Assembly (NCBI RefSeq): GCF_001619585.1
Contig: NZ_LQNT01000011.1
Coordinates: forward strand, 62,001-126,000
DNA length: 64,000 nucleotides
Source: Bhargavaea cecembensis
GTDB taxonomy: Bacteria; Bacillota; Bacilli; Bacillales_A; Planococcaceae
Reading direction: 5' to 3'
In this document: one piece after another, positions 43,929 through 51,884 of the stretch
Numbering within the stretch: the first letter of the stretch is position 1
Layout: each line of letters starts with the position of its first letter
The notes under the pieces: generated by a model
The model's input: only the letters and a program-made list of their open reading frames with translations
What the model was told of the DNA's origin: nothing
Databases searched by the model: none
Program-made: the position numbers and the translations under genes

Positions 43929-45206
43929 TTATTCTTCAGGCGGAGCGAGGAAATCACTGAAGCGGTTCCGGTCGGCCTCCCTGATTTCAACGTCCATGAG
44001 TGTCCCATCTTCCGTATACTCGGTCTCTTTTACATCTGCATGCTCATTCAGGTACGAGACGACCTCTCCGCGGCCGAATGGAATCAGCAGCCTGACCCGG
44101 ACGTAGTCTCCGAAGATTTTCGAAGCGATCATCCCGATGAGCTCACTGATGTCGCCGGAATCCTTCGCGGAAATCCAGATACTGTTCCCTTGTCTTCTTG
44201 GATGCTCCAGATCCGCAAGATCAGACTTGTTGTAAACGTGCACTTCCGGGATTCCTTCGATGCCGATGTCGGCAAGTGTGTCTTCTGTGACGTCCATCAT
44301 GTAGCGGTGCTCAGGATGCGATACATCGACGACATGGAGCAGAAGGTCTGCATCTGCCGCCTCCTCAAGTGTCGAGCGGAACGCCTTCACCAGGTGGTGA
44401 GGAAGCTTCCCGACGAATCCGACTGTGTCAGTCAGAAGAAACTCCCGATTATCCTGCAGATGAATGTTGCGCACCGATGTATCCAGTGTTGCAAACAGCA
44501 TGTCCCGCTCGAGCACATGCCTGCCCGCCCCGTCCCCGATGCCTGCAAGCATCGAGTTCATGATCGTCGACTTGCCCGCATTCGTATAGCCGACCAGCGA
44601 GACGACCGGCACGTCTCGTTTGACCCGCCGCTTCCGCTGCGTCTCGCGGTGGCTCTTCACCGATTCCAGCTCGCGGCGGAGGCGGGCGATCTGGTCTTCA
44701 ATCCTCCGGCGGTCGAGCTCCAGCTTGGTTTCACCCGGCCCGCGGGTTGCCACGCCGCCGCCCGTCGATCCGGCCTGCCGGCTAAGCGAGGCGCGCAGGC
44801 CGACGAGGCGCGGCAGCATGTATTGCAGCTGTGCCAGTTCCACCTGGAGCTGGGCCTCACGGGTTTTTGCCCTTCTTGCGAAGATATCCAGGATCAGCAT
44901 CGTCCGGTCGATCACCTTTGTATCAAGCTCCGTTTCCAGGTTCCGGATCTGTGAAGGTGACAGCTCATCGTTGAAAATGACGAGATTGGAATCCGTCTCA
45001 TCGTGGAACATCAGGATCTCCTTCACCTTTCCGGAGCCAATGTAATGGCTCGGGTTCGGGCGCTCGAGATTTTGCGTGACCGTGCCGGAAACTTCCACAC
45101 CGCAAGCCTCCGCAAGGCTTGCCAGTTCCTCCATCGAATAATCGAACTGCTCATCGTCGTCAAGACGGACGCCGACGAGCACGGCCCGTTCCAGTATTTC
45201 TTCCAT
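43929..45206 (-). CDS. hflX: Ribosome-associated GTPase HflX
   Basis: The 425-residue protein starts MEEILERAVLVGVRLDD. It has the glycine-rich N-terminal domain with the YIGSGKVKEI motif, a coiled linker, and a GTPase domain with G1 GYTNAGKST, G3 DTVGFVGKLP and G4 NKSD. HflX splits and rescues stalled ribosomes under heat or stress. All nucleotide motifs are intact. The start follows GGAGGGATTTCA. Confidence 0.95.
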   Translation of the reverse strand: MEEILERAVLVGVRLDDDEQFDYSMEELASLAEACGVEVSGTVTQNLERPNPSHYIGSGKVKEILMFHDETDSNLVIFNDELSPSQIRNLETELDTKVIDRTMLILDIFARRAKTREAQLQVELAQLQYMLPRLVGLRASLSRQAGSTGGGVATRGPGETKLELDRRRIEDQIARLRRELESVKSHRETQRKRRVKRDVPVVSLVGYTNAGKSTIMNSMLAGIGDGAGRHVLERDMLFATLDTSVRNIHLQDNREFLLTDTVGFVGKLPHHLVKAFRSTLEEAADADLLLHVVDVSHPEHRYMMDVTEDTLADIGIEGIPEVHVYNKSDLADLEHPRRQGNSIWISAKDSGDISELIGMIASKIFGDYVRVRLLIPFGRGEVVSYLNEHADVKETEYTEDGTLMDVEIREADRNRFSDFLAPPEE

Positions 45207-45260
45207 TGAAATCCCTCCAGTTGTGGCTGCCTGTGCTCAGTATACCCTTCCTGCAGGACT

Positions 45261-45962
45261 TCAGCGCGTTCCATCGAGGGTGATGGCGACATCAGTCAGG
45301 CGCTCATGTCCCTCTCCCTGACTAAAAACAAGTTCGGCATTTTCAAGCACCAGCCGGTTGCCCTTCGGCTGGCTTAGTCCAAGCATTTCAGCCCAGCGGC
45401 CTGCTGCCGCCTCCGGCTCCCTGACCCTGAAAACGGCCTCCGTGATGTGGGATGCCAGGTTTTCTTTTGGCATCGTCCCTGACGCGAGCAACTGCTCCAT
45501 CCTTGCATCGTCCTCCACTCCCCAGTCGATAAAGAATGGATTAGGCAGACCATCACCAATCTCCTCGTCAATGAAGAGCAACTTCCACTCCAACAGATTT
45601 CCCGATGCCGTCCTGCGTGAAGCCTCCTGCACGCCGGTTGTCCGGAAACCTTTTTCATGCAACTTCTTTTCAAACTGATACAAATTTCCCGGCCTCAGGC
45701 AAATCGTCCCCCACCCAGGACCGTACGCCGTCAGGTCATGAACGAGAAGGCGTGCCAAGGGCTGAGTGCTCATTTCCGCAATTTCCGGTTTTTCGACGGA
45801 CAGCGCTTCAATATAGGCATTCCGTGCATAATAGAGCGCATTCTGTGTGCCCCACTGCTCATGCCGGCCGCCAGGCGCACCGTTCATTCCCTGTTCTTTC
45901 CAGACTGCCGCATCCTCCACAGGCGTCCGTTTGCTGAAATACACGACATGATCTAGTTTCAA
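45261..45962 (-). CDS. VOC/glyoxalase-like domain protein
   Basis: The 233-residue protein opens MKLDHVVYFSKRTPVEDAAV, a glyoxalase-like (PF13468-type) beginning, with later GNLLEWKLLFIDEEIGDGLP and PFFIDWG. This family, common in Bacillales, is related to the vicinal oxygen chelate fold, but the usual metal ligands cannot be assigned by eye. The function is unknown. It lies 54 bp upstream of hflX on the same strand. Confidence 0.75.
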   Translation of the reverse strand: MKLDHVVYFSKRTPVEDAAVWKEQGMNGAPGGRHEQWGTQNALYYARNAYIEALSVEKPEIAEMSTQPLARLLVHDLTAYGPGWGTICLRPGNLYQFEKKLHEKGFRTTGVQEASRRTASGNLLEWKLLFIDEEIGDGLPNPFFIDWGVEDDARMEQLLASGTMPKENLASHITEAVFRVREPEAAAGRWAEMLGLSQPKGNRLVLENAELVFSQGEGHERLTDVAITLDGTR

Positions 45963-46050
45963 ACTGCTCTCCCCTTTCTATTTTTTTCGACAAACTTAGT
46001 CATAAAGTCCTAACTTTTCCGTCAATTTCCGATTTAGCCTTGAAGCCCCC

Positions 46051-46075
46051 GTTCATCTTCGTTACCCTCGGGTAT
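46051..46075 (+). promoter_or_regulatory. Sigma-B-like promoter of the betaine transporter
   Basis: GTTCAT and a perfect GGGTAT are spaced 13 bp, matching the general stress sigma-B pattern; the start of the gene is at 46132. Confidence 0.55.
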
Positions 46076-46080
46076 ACATC

Positions 46081-46103
46081 TATTATGTAACCTCTACATA
46101 ATA
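46081..46103 (+). promoter_or_regulatory. Perfect inverted repeat in the betaine transporter leader
   Basis: TATTATGTA and TACATAATA are perfect 9-bp inverted copies separated by ACCTC, just downstream of the sigma-B-like -10. The position fits an operator for a repressor such as the MarR/GbsR-type regulators of osmolyte uptake; this link is inference. Confidence 0.55.
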
Positions 46104-46131
46104 AAAACCAAATTAACAGAAGGAGAGGAAC

Positions 46132-47700
46132 ATGGACAGTTCAAACTGGAAAAACCCAGTCTTTATCGTATCCGCACTATTTATCCTGGCCCTGATCATC
46201 GTCGGTGGGGTGGTACCGAATGCATTCGCTTCCGCAGCCTCTGTTGTCTACGACTTCATGATTGACACATTCAGCTGGTTCTACCTGCTGGCCGTCTTCA
46301 TCTTTATCGTTTTCCTGCTGGGACTCGCACTCAGCAAATACGGCAGGATCCGCCTGGGTGCCGAAGACGAGAAGCCCGAGTTCTCGTTTTTCACTTGGAT
46401 CGCCATGCTATTTTCGGCGGGATTCGGTGCGGGCCTTGTGTTCTGGGGCGTAGCCGAACCAATGAGCCATATGTACAACCCGGCTTTTGAAGATCTCGAG
46501 CCGATGACGGAAGAAACCGCCCGGAATGCCATGGGCTACTCAATTTTCCACTGGGGCATGCACCAGTGGGCGATGTTCACACTCACTGGCCTGGTCATCG
46601 CCTTTCTCCAATTCAGGAAAAAGAGGAACGGTCTCATCTCGACTGCCCTCGAGCCGGTCACAGGATCCTCGAAGCCAGTCAAGACGGCGATCGATATTTT
46701 CTCCGTCATCGCAACCATCATGGGGATGGCCACGTCAATCGGTTTGGGCGTGCTCCAGATGAACGGCGGGCTCAATGCCGTCGCCGGCATTGAGATTTCC
46801 CCTTATGTCCAGCTGGGCATCATCGCCGTCATGATGGTCGCCTATCTGCTGTCGTCAACAACGGGGCTGCACCGGGGAATTCGCTATCTCAGTAACCTCA
46901 ACCTCGGACTTGCTCTCGGACTTTTACTTTTCACCTTCTTCGCAGGACCGACCGTCTTTATCCTTGAGACCTTTATCGTCGGACTAGGTGACTATATTAC
47001 CAACTTTGTCCAGTATAGCCTCCGGATGGAGCCTTACAAGGACCGTCTCTGGGTCCAGGAATGGACGGTCTTCTACTGGGCATGGGTCATGGCCTGGTCG
47101 CCGTTTATCGGAGCGTTTGTTGCACGCGTCTCCCGTGGCCGGACCATCCGTGAATTCATCACCGGCACGCTGATCATCCCTCCTGCAATCGCCATGTTCT
47201 GGATGGCAGTATTCGGCGGCACAGCCATCCATAGTGACTTGAACAACGGCACCAACATTGCGGAATTGGTCAATGAAGACGTCACGACTGCCCTCTTCAC
47301 GATGTTCGACCAGACTTTGCCGCTGCCGGGACTGCTTTCGGTTCTTGCCATCCTGCTGATCTTTACCTTTATTGTGACATCCGCCGACTCGGCCACGTAT
47401 ATCCTGGCCAGCATGACGTCAGGCGGAACGCTGAATCCGAAGATGCCGGCCAAGCTGATCTGGGGCATTCTTATGGGGGCCATCGCAGGAGTCCTGCTCT
47501 TTACGGGCGGCATCAACGGCCTTGAAACCGCATCACTCGCCTCGGCACTTCCGTTTGGCATCATCCTTATCATGCTGATGTTCTCCATGATCATCCTTCT
47601 AAAGAGAGAACCGCTGCCGGTCAACAAACGGGAACTGCGCCGCTTCCAGCACCTCGAGAACCTGTCGAAAAAAGAAAAAGTCGATCGAACAACGAAATAA
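46132..47700 (+). CDS. opuD: BCCT-family betaine/choline transporter (OpuD-like)
   Basis: The 522-residue carrier has 12 hydrophobic segments and the BCCT hallmark in helix 4, FSAGFGAGLVFWGVAEPMSH (about 94-113), followed by the FHWGMHQWAMFTL region and the aromatic-rich WTVFYWAWVMAWSPF box. It is a secondary importer of glycine betaine or related osmolytes. The charged C-terminal tail is suited to osmosensing. The promoter is sigma-B-like, and the next gene is a proline carrier. Confidence 0.9.
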   Translation: MDSSNWKNPVFIVSALFILALIIVGGVVPNAFASAASVVYDFMIDTFSWFYLLAVFIFIVFLLGLALSKYGRIRLGAEDEKPEFSFFTWIAMLFSAGFGAGLVFWGVAEPMSHMYNPAFEDLEPMTEETARNAMGYSIFHWGMHQWAMFTLTGLVIAFLQFRKKRNGLISTALEPVTGSSKPVKTAIDIFSVIATIMGMATSIGLGVLQMNGGLNAVAGIEISPYVQLGIIAVMMVAYLLSSTTGLHRGIRYLSNLNLGLALGLLLFTFFAGPTVFILETFIVGLGDYITNFVQYSLRMEPYKDRLWVQEWTVFYWAWVMAWSPFIGAFVARVSRGRTIREFITGTLIIPPAIAMFWMAVFGGTAIHSDLNNGTNIAELVNEDVTTALFTMFDQTLPLPGLLSVLAILLIFTFIVTSADSATYILASMTSGGTLNPKMPAKLIWGILMGAIAGVLLFTGGINGLETASLASALPFGIILIMLMFSMIILLKREPLPVNKRELRRFQHLENLSKKEKVDRTTK

Positions 47701-47702
47701 AA

Positions 47703-47740
47703 CAGATCCGATCCGGTCTTATGGCCGGATCGGTTTTTTT
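47703..47740 (+). terminator. Intrinsic terminator of the BCCT gene
   Basis: GATCCGATCCGG can pair with CCGGATCGG and is followed by seven T residues. Confidence 0.8.
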
Positions 47741-47745
47741 CCTAT

Positions 47746-47783
47746 TAAAATAACCGGAAAGCCAGTCGGCTTCCCGGTTGTGT
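47746..47783 (-). terminator. Intrinsic terminator of the putP-like gene
   Basis: AACCGGAAAGCC pairs (one mismatch) with GGCTTCCCGGTT; T residues follow on the minus strand. Confidence 0.7.
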
Positions 47784-47786
47784 TGT

Positions 47787-49274
47787 TCACTTGTCCTCGC
47801 GTTCGAGCAGCTCAAGAGATTCTGTGAATTCACGCTCGATCTCTTCGTTCGGACGGTAGGTCGCATTACTGACCAGCACCGCCACGAGCAGGCTAAGGAG
47901 GAATCCTGGAACAATCTCATAGAGCGTATCGGAGAGGGCATCGATGTTGCCCCAGATCATGACGACGATCGCACCGGTGATCATAGCCCATAGTGCCCCC
48001 TGGGATGTGAGCTTGCGCCAGTACAGCGAAAGCAGGACGACCGGGCCGAATGCGGCCCCAAAGCCGGCCCACGCGAACGATACCAGCTTCAGAATCGTGT
48101 CGTTCTGTTCCCAGGACAGGGCGAATGCCACAAGCGAAACGAACAGGACTGCAAGACGGCCGTACAGAACATAGGTCTTGTCTTCAGCATCCGACTTGAT
48201 GACTGCCTTATACAAATCCTCAACCAGCGCGGAAGACGTGACAATCAGCTGGGATGAGATTGTACTCATGACTGCCGCTAGTACCGCTGAAAGGATGATC
48301 CCCGCAATAAACGGATGGAAAATGACCTGCCCCATTTCAATAAAGATGGCTTCCGGATCGGTCAGCGTCAGTTGCGGATTCTGCTGGAAATACGCGTATC
48401 CGACAAGTGCCGTCAGCAAAGCACCGATCAGGCTCAGCATCATCCAGCCGATTCCGATCCGGCGGGCGGAACGGGTCTCCTTGACAGAACTGATCGCCAT
48501 GAATCGGACGATGATATGCGGCTGGCCGAAATAGCCGAGCCCCCAGGCGAGCGAGGAGATGACTCCCGCTGCCGTCGTGCCTGCAATAAGGCTCAGGTGT
48601 TCCGGTTTGGCTTCACGGATCGTGCTGATGGTCTCAGCCGGTCCGCCCGTCAGGAAGACGCCGACAACCGGCACCATGATCAGTGCCAGGAACATGATGA
48701 TGCCCTGAACAAAGTCCGTATAGCTGACTGCGAGGAACCCGCCGAACAACGTGTAGGCCACAACGACAAGAGAAACGATGATCAGACCGGTATGATAATT
48801 CAGGCCAAACGAGCTCTCGAAGAAGACACCGCCCGCGACCATTCCGGAAGATACATAGAATGTGAAGAATATCAGGATGATCAGTCCGGAAGCAATCCGC
48901 AGAAACGGCGAACGGTCCTTAAGACGGCTCTGCAAATAGCTCGGGATGGTGATTGAGTTGCTTGAAACCTGTGTGTATGTACGGAGCCGTGGTGCAACAT
49001 AAAGCCAGTTCAGAAACGCACCGGTGGTCAGGCCGACCCCAATCCAGATCTCCCCCAGCCCTGCAAGATAGATGGCCCCCGGGAACCCCATGAGCAGCCA
49101 TCCGGACATGTCTGCCGCACCGGCACTGAGTGCAGTGACCGCGGGTCCGAGCGAGCGGCCGCCGAGCATGTAATCCGTGAGGTTGGCAGTTTTTCTGTAG
49201 GCGTACCAGCCGATAAGCAGCATAGCCACCATGTAGATAACGATTGCGAGTAATTTGAAAGTAGTATCTGACAC
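47787..49274 (-). CDS. putP: Sodium/proline symporter, PutP/OpuE type
   Basis: The best start is the GTG at 49274, seven bases after GGGGGAG; the ATG at 49301 lies before that box. The 495-residue protein has 13 hydrophobic segments and the SSF-family features DYMLGGRSLGPAVTALSAGAADMSGWLLMG and the family signature around YFGQPHIIVRFMAI. It imports proline with sodium, either for osmoprotection (OpuE) or nutrition (PutP). Facing a betaine transporter suggests osmoprotection. Confidence 0.9.
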   Translation of the reverse strand: MSDTTFKLLAIVIYMVAMLLIGWYAYRKTANLTDYMLGGRSLGPAVTALSAGAADMSGWLLMGFPGAIYLAGLGEIWIGVGLTTGAFLNWLYVAPRLRTYTQVSSNSITIPSYLQSRLKDRSPFLRIASGLIILIFFTFYVSSGMVAGGVFFESSFGLNYHTGLIIVSLVVVAYTLFGGFLAVSYTDFVQGIIMFLALIMVPVVGVFLTGGPAETISTIREAKPEHLSLIAGTTAAGVISSLAWGLGYFGQPHIIVRFMAISSVKETRSARRIGIGWMMLSLIGALLTALVGYAYFQQNPQLTLTDPEAIFIEMGQVIFHPFIAGIILSAVLAAVMSTISSQLIVTSSALVEDLYKAVIKSDAEDKTYVLYGRLAVLFVSLVAFALSWEQNDTILKLVSFAWAGFGAAFGPVVLLSLYWRKLTSQGALWAMITGAIVVMIWGNIDALSDTLYEIVPGFLLSLLVAVLVSNATYRPNEEIEREFTESLELLEREDK

Positions 49275-49536
49275 AATCTCACTCCCCCTTCTGTAACCCA
49301 TCCTAACATAAGACCTGAGCCTATATGACTGCCAATTTGGAGAAATGAGAAATCAGTAGAAGAAAAGAGATGATACTGGCGAAAAAGTGGAAATAAGCAA
49401 ACTGACTCTCCATTATTTCCCGGGAAATCGACTGGGGATGACAAAGAGAGTGTCGGTTGATGCCCCCTGAACAAATGCTTGATGAAACAGTCCGAATGGC
49501 GGAAGTAACTGTCCGTTAAGTAGACTTTAGGTCAAG

Positions 49537-49561
49537 GTTTAACCTCCTTATCCAAGGGAAT
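49537..49561 (+). promoter_or_regulatory. Sigma-B-like promoter of the ydaT-like gene
   Basis: A perfect GTTTAA and GGGAAT (one change from GGGTAT) are spaced 13 bp. A start point about 7 bp further would be near 49568, leaving a 20-nt leader with the AAGGAGG box. The promoter overlaps the left arm and centre of a 36-bp palindrome. The remaining 49275-49536 gap shows no gene or repeat. Confidence 0.55.
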
Positions 49562-49578
49562 TCCCTTGGATAAGGAGG
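49543..49578. repeat. Perfect 36-bp palindrome over promoter and ribosome binding site
   Basis: The two 18-bp arms meet at 49560/49561, with GGGAATTCCC at the centre and CCTCCTTATCC / GGATAAGGAGG at the ends. The right arm includes the AAGGAGG ribosome binding site of the gene starting at 49588. Confidence 0.9.
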
Positions 49579-49587
49579 CGATCCAGC

Positions 49588-49959
49588 ATGCCATGGAATG
49601 ATCAGGATTATCCGGACTCGTTCAAGAACCTGGACGAGCCGGTCAGGGAGAAAGCGATCGAGATTGCCAACGCCCTCGTGCGTGACGGCTATGAAGACAG
49701 CCGTGCCATCCCGATCGCGATGGACCAGGCGCGCGAATACGTACACGGAGACGATGACGACGGAAGGCAGGTATACGAAGTCAGGGAAGACGGAGAAGAA
49801 TGGGTGCTCAGCAAAAAAGGAAGCGACCGCGCCATTCTGCGTGAGGACACAAAAGATGACCTTCTCGAGAAAGCCAAGCCGCGTGTCAATGACAGCAATG
49901 GGGTGCTGAAAATTTATAAGGGCGATGGCGAACTTGAAGATACGCTTTATGAAGGGTGA
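49588..49959 (+). CDS. ydaT: YdaT-like general stress protein with DUF2188 domain
   Basis: The 123-residue protein begins MPWNDQDYPDSFKNLDEPVR and continues KAIEIANALVRDGYEDSRAI, which matches the N-terminus of B. subtilis YdaT, a sigma-B-regulated stress protein (ChaB-like helical segment, residues 1-55). The C-terminal half (about 60-123) has the DUF2188 look (WVLSKKGSDRAI, then a strand-helix pattern). The function is unknown. A sigma-B-like promoter precedes it. Confidence 0.82.
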   Translation: MPWNDQDYPDSFKNLDEPVREKAIEIANALVRDGYEDSRAIPIAMDQAREYVHGDDDDGRQVYEVREDGEEWVLSKKGSDRAILREDTKDDLLEKAKPRVNDSNGVLKIYKGDGELEDTLYEG

Positions 49960-49986
49960 AGACCGCATGGGATGCGGTCTTTTTCT
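49958..49986 (+). terminator. Intrinsic terminator of the ydaT-like gene
   Basis: AAGACCGCAT pairs with ATGCGGTCTT around GGG, followed by a T run. Confidence 0.8.
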
Positions 49987-50005
49987 TTGCATATAATTTT
50001 GAGAA

Positions 50006-50068
50006 GACGCTGATTAACTTCAGCGAGACGTTGCTTTAGTTCATTGTGACGTTGACATACTACTGCAC
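50006..50068. repeat. Short-period intergenic array E, 3 units of 21 nt
   Basis: GACGYTG begins at 50006, 50027 and 50048, exactly 21 nt apart, with 14 variable bases between. It lies between two terminators of convergent genes. The short length makes this the weakest of the seven arrays; the period and position are what support it. Confidence 0.6.
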
Positions 50069-50070
50069 GA

Positions 50071-50108
50071 AAAAAGGCCGTCCCGGGTTCCATGCAGGGA
50101 CGGCCTTT
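50071..50108 (-). terminator. Intrinsic terminator of the acyl-CoA synthetase gene
   Basis: AAAGGCCGTCCC pairs with GGGACGGCCTTT; T residues follow on the minus strand. Confidence 0.85.
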
Positions 50109-50111
50109 CCA

Positions 50112-51755
50112 TTATTTTGCCCCGATTCCGGTGCGTTCCTCGGACATCTCGCGGAGCTTGAATTTCTGGATCTTGCCTGATGCGGTCATCGGATATTCGT
50201 CGATGAACTCGATGTAGCGGGGAATCTTGTGGTAGGAAATCTTCCCTTTGCAGAACTCGCGGACCGACTCTTCCGTCTCCTCCGCGCCCGCTTTCAGGAT
50301 GATCCAGGCCATCAGTTCTTCACCGTACTTCGGATCTGGCACACCGACAACCTGGACGTCACTCACGGACGGATGCGTATAGAGGAATTCCTCGATTTCG
50401 CGCGGATAAATGTTTTCCCCGCCGCGGATCACCATGTCCTTGATGCGGCCCGTAATGTCGAGGTAGCCGTCTTTGTCCATCACGGCGATGTCGCCGGTAT
50501 GGAGCCAGCCGTCTTCATCGATCGCCATCCGGGTCGCCTCTTCATTGTTATAGTAACCCTTCATCACGTGATAGCCGCGTGTGCACAACTCGCCGGGCTC
50601 CCCCTGGGCAACTTCCTTTCCGGTCACCGGGTCGATGATCTTCACTTCGACATGCGGATGCGGCTTGCCGACCGTTGCCACACGCTTCTCGATCGGATCA
50701 TCCGTCGTGGTCTGCGTGATGACCGGAGAGGATTCCGTCTGGCCATAGCAGATCGTGATTTCCTCGGCGCCCATTTCGTTGATGACCTGTTTCATCACTT
50801 CGATCGGACAGGTCGAGCCGGCCATGATGCCGGTCCTGAGTGTCGATGTGTCAAAGCTCTTGAACTCCGGATGCTGGAGCTCTGCTATGAACATCGTCGG
50901 CACGCCGTTAAGCGCTGTACACTTCTCATCCTGCACAACCTTCAGTACGGTCAGCGGGTTAAACTGCTCGATAATGACAGAGGTGGACGCATGTGTCACT
51001 GCGGTCAAAGTACTGAGGACGCAGCCGAAGCAGTGGAAAAACGGCACCGGAATGCACAGGCGATCCTTCTCGGTCAACTTCATCCGGTCACCGATCAGTT
51101 GTGCGTTATTGACGATGTTGTTGTGAGTCAGCATGACGCCCTTCGGGAAGCCCGTCGTTCCCGACGTGTACTGCATATTGATGGCGTCATCCGGGTCAAG
51201 AGACCGGAATACTTCTTCCAGTTCCTCATCTGATACCCCGTCAGCCTTCGCCTCGAACTCCGACCACTTGAACATCCCCGGTTCATCGCGCTCCGTCATG
51301 AGGATGAGACGCTTCAGGTTCGGGAGGCTCTTGCATATGATCTCGCCCTTTTCCGAGACTTCCGCCTCCGGGCATACCTGCCGGACGATATCGATATAGC
51401 TCGTCCCCTTGAAGCCCTCATCCAGGATGAGTGTTGTCGACTCTGACTGCTTCAGCAGGTACTCGAGTTCCGCTGCCTGATAGTTGGTATTTACCGTCAC
51501 GAGCACGGCCCCCATCTTGCCGCTCGCGAACTGGCTCAGAAACCACTGGCGCTTGTTGTCACTCCAGATGGCCACATGTTCCCCTTTTTTGATCCCCATC
51601 CCGAGATACGCTTTCGCCAGACGGTCCGTCTCTTCGTCGAATTCCCGGTACGTTTTCCGGATTCCGTGCTCCGGATAAACGTAGGCTTCCACATCAGGAA
51701 ACTCCCGTGCCTTGTCCCGTACCACTTCTCCGACGGTTTTATTGAGCAGTGCCAT
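50112..51755 (-). CDS. AMP-binding acyl-CoA synthetase
   Basis: The 547-residue adenylate-forming enzyme has the P-loop-like motif YTSGTTGFPKG (about 196-206), ICYGQTESSP, the hinge GYLDITGRIKDMVIRGGENI and the C-terminal catalytic lysine in MTASGKIQKFKLRE. The overall pattern resembles medium- to long-chain fatty acyl-CoA synthetases (ACSF2/YngI group). It activates a carboxylic acid to its CoA thioester with ATP. No beta-oxidation genes are adjacent, so the exact acid is unknown. Confidence 0.9.
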   Translation of the reverse strand: MALLNKTVGEVVRDKAREFPDVEAYVYPEHGIRKTYREFDEETDRLAKAYLGMGIKKGEHVAIWSDNKRQWFLSQFASGKMGAVLVTVNTNYQAAELEYLLKQSESTTLILDEGFKGTSYIDIVRQVCPEAEVSEKGEIICKSLPNLKRLILMTERDEPGMFKWSEFEAKADGVSDEELEEVFRSLDPDDAINMQYTSGTTGFPKGVMLTHNNIVNNAQLIGDRMKLTEKDRLCIPVPFFHCFGCVLSTLTAVTHASTSVIIEQFNPLTVLKVVQDEKCTALNGVPTMFIAELQHPEFKSFDTSTLRTGIMAGSTCPIEVMKQVINEMGAEEITICYGQTESSPVITQTTTDDPIEKRVATVGKPHPHVEVKIIDPVTGKEVAQGEPGELCTRGYHVMKGYYNNEEATRMAIDEDGWLHTGDIAVMDKDGYLDITGRIKDMVIRGGENIYPREIEEFLYTHPSVSDVQVVGVPDPKYGEELMAWIILKAGAEETEESVREFCKGKISYHKIPRYIEFIDEYPMTASGKIQKFKLREMSEERTGIGAK

Positions 51756-51841
51756 CCAAACGCCCCCTTGAAATCGTTTTCAACAGTATGTTACCACATT
51801 TTTCAGAGGGTTTAGAAACTTTATTGAAGACGATAGACCAG

Positions 51842-51874
51842 AAAAACACGCCGCTCCCTAAGGACGGCGTGTCC
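51842..51874 (-). terminator. Intrinsic terminator of the glutamate-synthase-like gene
   Basis: ACACGCCG pairs with CGGCGTGT around an 11-nt loop, followed by TTTTT on the minus strand. Confidence 0.75.
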
Positions 51875-51884
51875 ATCGTTATCG

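Noticed and set aside
42290-44008. Very long antisense open frame (572 codons) opposite the second binding-protein gene, with a similar one at 40661-41977
   Set aside because: Both mirror the codon pattern of strongly coding GC-rich genes on the other strand, have no ribosome binding site at the start and show no recognisable domain.
49543-49578. 36-bp palindrome as an insertion sequence end or attachment site
   Set aside because: No transposase, integrase, target duplication or second copy was seen nearby; overlap with promoter and ribosome binding site fits regulation better.
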